From Thalassotalea sp. 1_MG-2023 (lineage in GTDB: Bacteria > Pseudomonadota > Gammaproteobacteria > Enterobacterales > Alteromonadaceae), in assembly GCF_030546745.1 (NCBI RefSeq), contig NZ_JAUOPD010000004.1, forward strand, positions 186,001 to 250,000: a DNA stretch of 64,000 bases. Reading direction: 5' to 3'. The notes beneath the pieces are model-generated. The model worked only from the letters and a program-made list of their open reading frames with translations, was not told the origin of the DNA and searched no databases. Position 1 is the first letter of the stretch. Every line of letters begins with the position of its first letter. The position numbers and the translations under genes are program-made. Below are positions 7,646 through 15,470 of this stretch, one piece after another.

Positions 7646-8266
7646 ATGAATAAAATACCTGTTTTAATTTTTGTTATCCTTTCAACGTTGTTATTAAGTA
7701 GCTGCGCTACACCACCACCCAAAAATCCAGAAAACCTGTGTGAGATATTTAGAGAGCACCGTGATTGGTACTTTGCTGCTAAAGATGCTCGTGATCGATG
7801 GGGAACCCCAATTCATGTTCCTATGAGTATGATGTATCAAGAAAGTTCGTTTCGAAATGATGCATTGCCGCCTAGAGATTATTTACTTGGTTTTATACCT
7901 TGGGGCAGAGTAAGTACTGCTTACGGCTATTCACAGGCCAAAACGATGACTTGGAAAGATTATGTAAGAGAGACTGGTAATTCAGGTGCCGATCGTGATG
8001 ACTTTGACGACGCTATTGATTTCATGGCGTGGTTTATTTTTAAAACAAACAAAATTAATCGCGTGTCAAAGTGGGATGGTTATAACCAGTATTTAAACTA
8101 CCATGAAGGGTGGGGTGGTTTTCAAAGAAAATCTTATGTAAAAAAGCAGTGGTTAGTGAAAGTAGCAAGAAAGGTTGATAATCGTGCTCGACGTTACAGT
8201 GGCCAATTAAAATCATGCGAAGCTGAACTAAATGAAAGTAGTTTATGGCGTTGGTTGTTTGGTTAA
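7646..8266 (+). CDS. Lipoprotein with lytic-transglycosylase-like (SLT/lysozyme) domain
   Basis: 206 residues. A lipoprotein signal peptide ends in LLSSC, with the lipidated Cys at residue 20. Residues about 45-185 resemble the lysozyme-like fold of small transglycosylase lipoproteins: VPMSMMYQESSFR gives a candidate catalytic Glu66 in the family's typical E-S-S-F context, then AYGYSQAKTMTW and YHEGWGGF. It probably cleaves peptidoglycan glycan strands at the outer membrane. It is divergent from the sigma-E small-RNA array, a suggestive envelope context. Its own promoter was not resolved. Activity is inferred. Confidence 0.78.
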   Translation: MNKIPVLIFVILSTLLLSSCATPPPKNPENLCEIFREHRDWYFAAKDARDRWGTPIHVPMSMMYQESSFRNDALPPRDYLLGFIPWGRVSTAYGYSQAKTMTWKDYVRETGNSGADRDDFDDAIDFMAWFIFKTNKINRVSKWDGYNQYLNYHEGWGGFQRKSYVKKQWLVKVARKVDNRARRYSGQLKSCEAELNESSLWRWLFG

Positions 8267-9013
8267 CAACGTGGCATAGCTCAACGTTTCACCGCCCTTT
8301 GGATAACTTTTAGACGAAGGGTGTGTTTTCTCAGCATCTGCGACTTTATTTAGCGAAAAACAGGTGGTTTTGACGTAAATAAATTAAGATGTTCTCTTGT
8401 TATATTTACAGGATTTAATACCTAGTTTTTCGTAGAAACGTACAAATATTTAACAATCTTATCACTTCCCTAAAACTGCAATGACTGTAGCATTTTTCTT
8501 GCCAAAGACGTTATTTTTATTGAAAATTGCTGCAAGTGCTCGTCGGGTATGGTTTTAAAAAAAATGTTAAAAAAACTTCATTTTTTTCATAAATAAATAT
8601 TGCAAAAACGAAGTCCTCATTTCTTATGGCTTCGCATTTGTTTTCCACAGAAATTGTGGAAATGTTAATTACAGTAAATGTCTGTGGATAACTTTGTGTT
8701 TAACTTTATGCACAGTTTCTTTTGCTTGATACAAAGCAATATGAATGACGTTTGATTATTTCGACTAAATTTATTCAAATGTCGCGATCATGAACAATAT
8801 TCGTTTAAGCGGTTTCTGCTATCATCAGAGTGATTAAATACAGGTAACAGCCCTTAACTAAAACCAATGAGGTTTATACCTTGTGTAGCGTTATGAGCAA
8901 GTCAGTATTGGATCACAATTCTACTTAGCTAATAGCTAACACACTGGTGATGATTAGGGGGGATTTTTCGCGTTTGGTTCGAACAACACTTAATCTCGAA
9001 AGAGCAACAGACC
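8267..9013. other. 747-bp spacer without a gene
   Basis: No credible reading frame or RNA gene was seen. It holds a group of DnaA-box-like 9-mers (8641-8714) and most of a short inverted-repeat element (8953-9018). The middle part is AT-rich with A- and T-runs around 8555-8590. Confidence 0.7.
8641..8714. promoter_or_regulatory. Cluster of DnaA-box-like sites
   Basis: Two sites match TTATNCACA perfectly: TGTGGATAA at 8683-8691 (minus strand TTATCCACA) and TTATGCACA at 8706-8714. Two more are near matches: TTTTCCACA at 8641-8649 and TGTGGAAAT at 8655-8663. The last two form an inverted repeat around GAAAT. Function is not shown by the sequence alone. Confidence 0.5.
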
Positions 9014-9018
9014 CTAAT
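8953..9018. repeat. Short inverted-repeat (MITE-like) element, copy 1
   Basis: Ends are ATTAGGG and CCCTAAT. The inner part, TCGCGTTTGGTTCGAACAA and CGAAAGAGCAACAGACCC, aligns with the element at 28889-28958. The left arm is decayed compared with that copy. Its right end supplies the TAG stop codon of the corB-like gene at 9014-9016. Confidence 0.65.
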
Positions 9019-10303
9019 CTCTGTGATCAGATTTTTGCTGGTAGAATTCTGGCATAATACGAACTGTTTTGATCATATTATCGGTTACATCAACAATCTC
9101 GAGTGGATAGCCAGAAATTCTTACACTGAGTTTTGCTTCAGGAATATCTTCTAAATATTCTAACACTAAGCCGTTTAAGGTTTTCGGGCCGTCAGTAGGG
9201 AAGTGCCAATTCATTTCTTTATTTATATCTCTTACTGTAGCGCTACCGTCAACTAAATAACTACCATCAGGTTGAATATGCACTTCTTCTGAAGGGGCTG
9301 GTTCTTTAGTTGTCGTAAAGTCCCCTACAATTTCTTCAAGGATGTCTTCTAAGGTTACTAACCCTTGAATATCGCCGTATTCATCTACCACTAAACCAAG
9401 TCGCTCTTTGGCGTGTTGAAACTTTAAAATTTGCACGCTTAACGTAGTGCCTTCAGGAATAAAATAAAGTTCTCTGACTGCTCTTAGCAAAGTGGCTTTA
9501 GTAAATTGGTTTTTAGATAACAATTTTAATGCATCGCGCATGTGAATGTAGCCAACTACGTCGTCGATGGTATCTCTATATAATAAAACACGTGTGTGTG
9601 TGGCTTGAGTTAATTGCTTTTGAATTTTTTTCCAATCTTCATTTATGTCAATACCTACGAGCTCACTGCGTGGGATCATAATATCTTCAACGGTCACTTT
9701 TTCTAAATCTAAAATGCTGACCAACATGCTTTGATCGCGTTCAGCTAACAACGCACCTGATTCATTCACAACAGTGCGGAGCTCTTCAGAACTTAAGCTA
9801 TGTAACTCTCGTTCTTCACGACTCACACCCAATAAAGTAAGTATGCCATTGGTGATCCAATTTACTGCGACTACGATGGGGTAAAAGATTTTCAATAAAA
9901 ACGATAAGATAACAGAACTAGGAAACGCTACTTTTTCTGGATAAAGAGCGGCAAGTGTTTTTGGCGTAACTTCGGCAAAAATTAATACCACAAGTGTTAA
10001 GATAATGGTCGCTGCTAATACGCCTGCAACATCACCTAAAAAGCGAATTCCTATTATGGTGGCTATAGCAGAAGCAGCTATGTTAACTAAGTTGTTACCA
10101 ATTAAAATTAGGCCAATCAGTTGATCTGGGCGCTTTAATAGCTTACCTACACGTTTAGCGCCTTTATGTTTTTGTTTTTCTAAATGCTTAAGCTTATATC
10201 TGTTTAAGGACATCATGCCTGTTTCTGAGCCAGAAAAGTATGCAGATATCAGAATAAGTAAGCCTAAAATGAGAAAGAGCGTACTGGTTGAGATGGTATC
10301 CAA
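9014..10303 (-). CDS. corB: CNNM/CorB-type membrane protein with CBS domains (YfjD-like)
   Basis: 429 residues. Residues 1-190 form the DUF21/CNNM membrane domain with four hydrophobic segments and SGSETGMMSLNRYKLKHL after the first. Two CBS domains follow at about 205-325 (IMIPRSELVGID, then LGLVVDEYGDIQGLVTLEDI), and the end is a CorC_HlyC domain. Members are linked to Mg2+/Co2+ efflux. The order yfjD-ypjD-ffh is the same as in E. coli, which supports the symbol. The last residues lie in a short repeat element, so the C-terminus may differ from relatives. Confidence 0.85.
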   Translation of the reverse strand: MDTISTSTLFLILGLLILISAYFSGSETGMMSLNRYKLKHLEKQKHKGAKRVGKLLKRPDQLIGLILIGNNLVNIAASAIATIIGIRFLGDVAGVLAATIILTLVVLIFAEVTPKTLAALYPEKVAFPSSVILSFLLKIFYPIVVAVNWITNGILTLLGVSREERELHSLSSEELRTVVNESGALLAERDQSMLVSILDLEKVTVEDIMIPRSELVGIDINEDWKKIQKQLTQATHTRVLLYRDTIDDVVGYIHMRDALKLLSKNQFTKATLLRAVRELYFIPEGTTLSVQILKFQHAKERLGLVVDEYGDIQGLVTLEDILEEIVGDFTTTKEPAPSEEVHIQPDGSYLVDGSATVRDINKEMNWHFPTDGPKTLNGLVLEYLEDIPEAKLSVRISGYPLEIVDVTDNMIKTVRIMPEFYQQKSDHRD

Positions 10304-10368
10304 TTATGGGTCCTAAATTGCCAAAAACATGTGCTTTATCAAGCCGAATGCTAGTTATACCTTAAATA

Positions 10369-11166
10369 TTAAGATAATAAAAATTCTTTCACAAAACGAC
10401 TGCCAAAATACGCGAGTGTAAGTAGCGTTGTCGCTGAAATAATTAACATTAATACTCGGTGTCCTCGCCAGCCTTGTTTGAAATGACCCCACAAAGTAAA
10501 GCAGTAAAGAACTAACGCAAGTAATGACAATACTGTTTTATGTGCATTATTTGTTAAAAAGTCTTGTAAAAAGATAAAGCCGACAAGTTGACTTAATACT
10601 AATCCTAGTGTGCCAATCGCTAAAATTGCAAATAATTGTCCCTCAACTTGCATTAACGGTGGCAAGTGATTTACAGCAAGTAAATTTTTATCTTTTAATT
10701 TCATATTGATATAGGTAACTTGGAAGGCAAATAACATAGCAATAATTAAAATACAGTAGGCGATTAACGCTAAAATAACATGACTAGCAACCGCAAAATC
10801 TGTCGTGACTAAGGGCATATTACTTTCATGCGGAATGAATAATGAGGCTAATTGCCATAAGCCAGCGAATACATAGGCAACAGGTAGCAGTAAGTTTACT
10901 TTATATTTTAGCGCTAGTGCGGTGATCGACAAACAAATAATCAGCGTTACTAATGAAATAACATTTGGCAGTGCAAAATTGACACTTTGTGCTGAAAATA
11001 AAAAATGCCCTGTAGATAACGTATGACTAATAATCGCGATAGAACCAATAAACAATACTTTAACAATATTTGGTCCTTTGGGATGAAATAAACGAACAAC
11101 TACTGCTATAGATGCCATGATATAGCAAACAAAAGCAGTTAAGCTGAAAATTGATGAAAAATCCAA
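10369..11166 (-). CDS. ypjD: CcsA/ResC-like inner membrane protein YpjD
   Basis: 265 residues with about eight membrane segments. It belongs to the cytochrome c assembly protein (CcsA/HemX-like) superfamily, with SHVILALIAYCILIIAMLFA giving the conserved His in the middle of the protein and HKTVLSLLALVLY a later one. Its role in E. coli YpjD is unknown; a haem-related role is only an inference from the fold. It lies 65 bases upstream of the corB-like gene on the same strand and divergent from ffh, as in E. coli. Confidence 0.85.
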   Translation of the reverse strand: MDFSSIFSLTAFVCYIMASIAVVVRLFHPKGPNIVKVLFIGSIAIISHTLSTGHFLFSAQSVNFALPNVISLVTLIICLSITALALKYKVNLLLPVAYVFAGLWQLASLFIPHESNMPLVTTDFAVASHVILALIAYCILIIAMLFAFQVTYINMKLKDKNLLAVNHLPPLMQVEGQLFAILAIGTLGLVLSQLVGFIFLQDFLTNNAHKTVLSLLALVLYCFTLWGHFKQGWRGHRVLMLIISATTLLTLAYFGSRFVKEFLLS

Positions 11167-11662
11167 ATATCTATTCCTTTAAAAATAACACTGAATACGA
11201 GTGAATTAACCTTACGACAAATAAAACACAAGTTATTAATTTAGTCTTTACTTTTTAACCTAACACTGAATTATCAGCAATAAACTGTTGCAAAAAATAG
11301 GTTAAATTTCAACTGACTTTAGGCATTTTGCTGCAAAGTGTATACGTTATTGATGTAACCGGTATTGTTGATTTAGCCTATAAATAGTTAACGAAGCCAT
11401 CATAATCAAATTAACCTTAGCATGCTACGTTTATCTAAGTATTTGGCATTTATATCTTAACTCGTTAAATCGTTTGCTTAATTCAGCCAATTATACCGAT
11501 TATTAGTTTCGCCAATGGGCGCTTATAAATTAGTAGAAGCTAGGGAAACTCAGGTTAATATTGAAAAATAAATCCTTGCCTCCATTTTATACTTTCGCTT
11601 CTTAACCTCACAGGTATAATGTGGGTAAGTTTTCTCTTTATCGCAATTGGTCAGAGTAATAC
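11167..11662. other. 496-bp divergent spacer between ypjD and ffh
   Basis: No gene was seen. The spacer must carry both promoters. A TATAAT stands at 11615-11620, 42 bases before the ffh ATG, but no convincing -35 box lies 16-18 bases upstream of it. No hairpin of note was found. Confidence 0.5.
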
Positions 11663-13057
11663 ATGTTTGAGAATTTATCAGATCGCTTAACGAAATCCCT
11701 TAAGAACATTAGTGGTCGTGGCAGACTAACTGAAGACAACATTAAAGACACCTTACGAGAAGTACGTATGGCTCTTTTAGAGGCTGATGTTGCTTTACCC
11801 GTAGTTCGCGACTTTATTGCTAAAGTGAAAGAGAGTGCAGTAGGACAAGATGTTTCTAAAAGCTTAACCCCAGGGCAAGTATTCGTAAAAATTGTTCAAA
11901 AAGAACTTGAAAGTGCGATGGGTGAAGTCAATGAAACTCTCAATTTAAAAGCCACACCGCCTGCTGTCGTATTAATGGCTGGCTTACAAGGTGCGGGTAA
12001 AACAACCTCTGTTGCTAAGCTGTCGAAATATTTAAAGGAAAGAGAAAAGAAAAAGGTGCTTGTGGTCAGCGCTGATGTTTATCGCCCTGCGGCAATAAAA
12101 CAATTGGAAACGCTTGCTGGCGAAGTAGGCGTTGAATTCTTTCCAAGTGATATCAAACAAAAGCCAATTGATATTGCAAATGCTGCGATAAACCATGCCA
12201 AAAAACATTATTTTGATGTATTAATTGTTGATACCGCAGGCCGTTTGCATATCGACAGTGACATGATGGATGAAATAAAAGCATTACATGCGGCCATTTC
12301 ACCCGTTGAAACACTGTTTACTGTTGATGCGATGACAGGTCAAGACGCTGCAAACACTGCCAAAGCATTTAATGATGCATTAGCATTAACCGGTGTGATA
12401 CTAACTAAAACTGACGGTGATGCTCGCGGTGGTGCTGCCTTATCAATTAGGCATATTACTGGTAAACCTATCAAGTTCATGGGTGTTGGTGAAAAAATTG
12501 AAGCCCTAGAGCCTTTTCATCCTGAACGTATCGCTTCACGTATTTTGGGTATGGGTGATGTTTTATCACTCATTGAAGAAGTAGAGCAAAAAGTTGATCG
12601 AAAGCAAGCTGAAAAACTGGCTAAAAAGGTTAAGTCAGGTAAAGGATTCTCTCTAGAAGACTTTCGTGACCAGCTTGTACAAATGAAAAGCATGGGCGGC
12701 ATGATGGGCCTAGTAGATAAGCTACCTGGCATGGGAAACATGTCTGATCAAATGAAAGGCCAAATGGACGATAAAGTTACTGTGCGCATGGAAGCTATTA
12801 TTAACTCCATGACACCGAAAGAGCGCGAACGTCCTGAGATTATTAAAGGTTCAAGAAAGCGTCGTATAGCTGCAGGCTCGGGTACTCAAATTCAAGATGT
12901 GAATAAATTGCTCAAACAGTTTACCCAAATGCAAAAAATGATGAAAAAAATGTCAGGTAAAGGTGGCATGCAAAAAATGATGCGTTCAATGAAAGGCATG
13001 ATGCCTCCGGGAGGCGGAGGCGGTGGTATGGGCGGTTTCGGTGGTTTTGGCCGTTAA
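11663..13057 (+). CDS. ffh: Signal recognition particle protein (Ffh)
   Basis: 464 residues. The N-domain spans about 1-85. The SRP GTPase domain follows, with P-loop GLQGAGKTT near residue 108, DTAGR near 191, TKTDGDARGG near 250 and GVGEKIEALEPF near 277. The C-terminal M domain is rich in methionine (MQKMMKKM, MMRSMKGMM) and ends in a glycine-rich tail. It binds 4.5S RNA and signal sequences of nascent membrane proteins and delivers them to FtsY. It is followed by rpsP-rimM-trmD-rplS, the usual gammaproteobacterial order. Confidence 0.97.
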   Translation: MFENLSDRLTKSLKNISGRGRLTEDNIKDTLREVRMALLEADVALPVVRDFIAKVKESAVGQDVSKSLTPGQVFVKIVQKELESAMGEVNETLNLKATPPAVVLMAGLQGAGKTTSVAKLSKYLKEREKKKVLVVSADVYRPAAIKQLETLAGEVGVEFFPSDIKQKPIDIANAAINHAKKHYFDVLIVDTAGRLHIDSDMMDEIKALHAAISPVETLFTVDAMTGQDAANTAKAFNDALALTGVILTKTDGDARGGAALSIRHITGKPIKFMGVGEKIEALEPFHPERIASRILGMGDVLSLIEEVEQKVDRKQAEKLAKKVKSGKGFSLEDFRDQLVQMKSMGGMMGLVDKLPGMGNMSDQMKGQMDDKVTVRMEAIINSMTPKERERPEIIKGSRKRRIAAGSGTQIQDVNKLLKQFTQMQKMMKKMSGKGGMQKMMRSMKGMMPPGGGGGGMGGFGGFGR

Positions 13058-13073
13058 CGATTATATAATTTTA

Positions 13074-13105
13074 ACGCAAAAGGTAACTGTCGTTGCCTTT
13101 TGCGT
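13074..13105 (+). terminator. Hairpin after ffh, possible terminator
   Basis: A 14-bp stem ACGCAAAAGGTAAC / GTTGCCTTTTGCGT with one mismatch and loop TGTC, 16 bases after the ffh stop codon. No T-run follows, so termination would be weak or the hairpin may protect the mRNA end. Confidence 0.5.
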
Positions 13106-13271
13106 AAACCAAATGTAATGGCTTATATTTCCGCACCATAATATAAGTTGAGCAACGATTTTATCAGTACTCTACACCGGTTGAATATTTCTACAAACTA
13201 ACCTACTAAATTAACTATTAACGCTTCTAACATCTTTTCGTTAAAGATAAACCTAAAACCATTACTATTAC

Positions 13272-13299
13272 TTGCTTTCTAAGTTAAAAAGCGTAGAAT
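13272..13299 (+). promoter_or_regulatory. Likely sigma-70 promoter of the rpsP operon
   Basis: TTGCTT (13272-13277) is separated by 16 bases from TAGAAT (13294-13299), about 75 bases before the rpsP start, with a GCGAGC stretch after the -10. This placement suits a ribosomal-protein operon. Confidence 0.5.
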
Positions 13300-13375
13300 A
13301 CGCGAGCTTTTCTGCCTCATTTTGTCGCAGAAAGTGTCTGGAAATTCGTTTTAACATTAATATATAGAGGACGAT

Positions 13376-13624
13376 ATGGTTACCATTCGTTTAGCCCGTG
13401 GCGGCGCAAAAAAGCGTCCATTCTATCAGATAGTTGTTGCAGATAGCCGTAACTCTCGCGATGGTCGTTTCATCGAGAAGATTGGTTTCTTCAACCCTTC
13501 AGCACAAGGTCAAGCGGAAAAATTACGCTTAGATCTTGATCGTATCAACCACTGGGTTGGTCAAGGCGCTGGTTTATCTGATCGTGTGGCAAAGCTTGTA
13601 AAAGATGCTCAAGCTGCAGCATAA
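13376..13624 (+). CDS. rpsP: 30S ribosomal protein S16
   Basis: 82 residues, the usual S16 length. It begins [20 protein letters not shown] and continues with [19 protein letters not shown], both diagnostic. AGAGGA stands 6 bases before the ATG. It is the first gene of rpsP-rimM-trmD-rplS, 15 bases before rimM. Confidence 0.98.
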   Translation: MVTIRLARGGAKKRPFYQIVVADSRNSRDGRFIEKIGFFNPSAQGQAEKLRLDLDRINHWVGQGAGLSDRVAKLVKDAQAAA

Positions 13625-13639
13625 GATAAGTGGATAGAC

Positions 13640-14176
13640 ATGACTGAAGTAACAAGTAATGAACAAATCGTTGTTGGCAAAATAGGCGCTGTCTATGGTG
13701 TTAAAGGCTGGTTGAAAGTTCATTCTTTTACCGAAGAACAAGAAGCTATCCTCGACTATTTTCCTTGGTCGTTAAAATTAGGAAATAAAGTACAAACAGT
13801 CGAAGTGACTGATTGGCGAAAGCACAATAAAGGCTTAGTAGTTAAAATTGACAATATTGATGATCGCGATGTTGCACAAACATTAGTGAGTTCAGAAATA
13901 TTTGTTGATAAAACTATGTTGCCAGAGCTGCCTGAAGGGGAGTTTTATTGGCGTGATCTAATCGGCATGACCGTTGTTACTGACAAAGGTTATGATTTAG
14001 GTGAAGTTTCTGATTTATTGGAAACTGGCTCTAACGATGTACTGGTTGTAAAAGCAAACCGAAATGATGGTTTTGGTAAGAAAGAGCGGTTAATTCCGTA
14101 CCTTGAAGATCAAGTTGTTAAGTCGGTATGCGCTGAAAATAAACAAATTTGTGTTGACTGGGATCCAGGTTTTTAA
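13640..14176 (+). CDS. rimM: 16S rRNA processing protein RimM
   Basis: 178 residues. The N-terminal RimM domain (VVGKIGAVYGVKGWLKVHS) and the PRC-barrel with FYWRDLIGMTV and GEVSDLLETGSNDVLVV are both present; the end PYLEDQVVKSVC is typical. It binds S19 and helps mature the 30S head. It lies 15 bases after rpsP and 3 bases before trmD. Confidence 0.97.
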   Translation: MTEVTSNEQIVVGKIGAVYGVKGWLKVHSFTEEQEAILDYFPWSLKLGNKVQTVEVTDWRKHNKGLVVKIDNIDDRDVAQTLVSSEIFVDKTMLPELPEGEFYWRDLIGMTVVTDKGYDLGEVSDLLETGSNDVLVVKANRNDGFGKKERLIPYLEDQVVKSVCAENKQICVDWDPGF

Positions 14177-14179
14177 CTC

Positions 14180-14971
14180 GTGAGTAACAGCAAATTATGG
14201 ATTGGGGTGATAAGCCTTTTTCCAGAAATGTTTGATGCAATAACCGAGTATGGGGTGACAGGCCGCGCGATACGTAATGGGTTAATTGAATTTCATACGT
14301 GGAATCCAAGAGACTTTACCCATGATAAACATCGTACTGTTGATGACCGACCATATGGCGGTGGTCCAGGCATGTTGATGATGGTTGAACCATTACGTGA
14401 AGCTATTGAAGCCGCGAAAGCTGAAGCAGATAAATCTATTTCAGAAAGTGGCGGAAGCCGCGCAAAGGTTATTTATTTGTCACCGCAAGGGCGTAAGCTT
14501 GACCAAACTGGTGTAAGTGAATTAGCACAACATGACCGACTGATTTTTATTGCAGGACGTTATGAAGGCATAGATGAGCGACTTATTGAATCACATGTTG
14601 ATGAAGAATGGTCGGTCGGCGATTATGTATTAAGTGGCGGTGAATTACCCGCGATGAACATGATCGATGCCATAGCACGCTTTGTGCCGGGTGTATTAGG
14701 ACATCAGCAATCTGCAGAACAAGACTCGTTTTCAGATGGCTTACTTGATTGTCCACATTATACAAGGCCTGAAGTACTCGACGGTAAGTCGGTACCTAAA
14801 GTGTTGCTTAGCGGTAATCACGAACACATAAGACAGTGGCGTCAGTTAATGTCTTTAGAAAGAACTTGGCACAGACGACCAGAACTTTTAACTGGCCTAG
14901 CTCTGACGGCTGAACAGAAGAAATTGCTTGAAAAAATTAAGCAAACCTCTGTTGAAGACCGTGAACTCTAG
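14180..14971 (+). CDS. trmD: tRNA (guanine-N1)-methyltransferase TrmD
   Basis: 263 residues. It methylates G37 of tRNAs with S-adenosylmethionine, preventing frameshifts. The trefoil-knot segments are visible: [12 protein letters not shown] near residue 57, [15 protein letters not shown] near 116 and [16 protein letters not shown] near 137. The start is GTG at 14180, only 3 bases after the rimM stop codon, which fits translational coupling. Confidence 0.97.
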   Translation: MSNSKLWIGVISLFPEMFDAITEYGVTGRAIRNGLIEFHTWNPRDFTHDKHRTVDDRPYGGGPGMLMMVEPLREAIEAAKAEADKSISESGGSRAKVIYLSPQGRKLDQTGVSELAQHDRLIFIAGRYEGIDERLIESHVDEEWSVGDYVLSGGELPAMNMIDAIARFVPGVLGHQQSAEQDSFSDGLLDCPHYTRPEVLDGKSVPKVLLSGNHEHIRQWRQLMSLERTWHRRPELLTGLALTAEQKKLLEKIKQTSVEDREL

Positions 14972-14985
14972 GAAAAGGTATGATT

Positions 14986-15339
14986 ATGAGCAATATTATT
15001 AAAGCTCTTGAACAAGAGCAAATGAAGCAAGATGTACCAGCATACGCACCAGGCGATACTGTTGTAGTACAAGTAAAAGTTAAAGAAGGTGATAAAGAGC
15101 GTCTTCAAGCGTTTGAAGGTGTTGTTATCGCTGTTAAAAACCGTGGCTTACATTCTGCCTTCACCGTACGTAAAATCTCTAGCGGTGTAGGTGTTGAGCG
15201 TGTATTCCAGACACATAGCCCGTTAATCGATTCAATCGAAGTTAAACGTCGCGGTGATGTTCGTCAAGCTAAACTTTACTACTTACGTGAGCGCTCAGGC
15301 CGTTCAGCACGTATTAAAGAGAAGTTGGCTAAGAAGTAA
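14986..15339 (+). CDS. rplS: 50S ribosomal protein L19
   Basis: 117 residues from the ATG at 14986 ([16 protein letters not shown]), which matches the usual L19 start. An in-frame ATG at 14980 is also possible, but the AAGG at 14975-14978 would be only 1 base from it and is 7 bases from 14986. Diagnostic segments are [16 protein letters not shown] and [19 protein letters not shown]. It is last in the operon and followed by a strong terminator. Confidence 0.97.
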   Translation: MSNIIKALEQEQMKQDVPAYAPGDTVVVQVKVKEGDKERLQAFEGVVIAVKNRGLHSAFTVRKISSGVGVERVFQTHSPLIDSIEVKRRGDVRQAKLYYLRERSGRSARIKEKLAKK

Positions 15340-15383
15340 TGATTGCGTAAGCAATACCTTCTTCAGCTTGACTGAAATAAAGA

Positions 15384-15414
15384 AAACCCGCTTGGTACGC
15401 CAAGCGGGTTTTTT
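15384..15414 (+). terminator. Rho-independent terminator of the rpsP-rplS operon
   Basis: A perfect 12-bp stem AAACCCGCTTGG / CCAAGCGGGTTT around a TACG tetraloop, followed by further T. It is the strongest terminator of this region. Confidence 0.93.
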
Positions 15415-15436
15415 CTTGTCTGCTTATAGTTGGGTG

Positions 15437-15466
15437 AAAACAGCGTTATGTCGTTAACGCTGTTTT
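15437..15466 (-). terminator. Terminator of the S9 peptidase gene
   Basis: A 12-bp stem AAAACAGCGTTA / TAACGCTGTTTT with a 6-base loop, 4 bases beyond the stop codon of the minus-strand peptidase. The T-run is short (TTTT), and the hairpin would also work for plus-strand readthrough. Confidence 0.7.
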
Positions 15467-15470
15467 ATGA

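Larger units (their letters stand above)
13058..13375. other. 318-bp spacer between ffh and rpsP
   Basis: It contains a long hairpin after ffh (13074-13105) and the likely rpsP promoter (13272-13299). Nothing else was recognised. Confidence 0.6.

Noticed and set aside
8267-9013. Origin of replication because of DnaA boxes
   Set aside because: No dnaA, dnaN, gidA or rpmH nearby and no AT-rich 13-mer series; treated as a DnaA-box cluster only.
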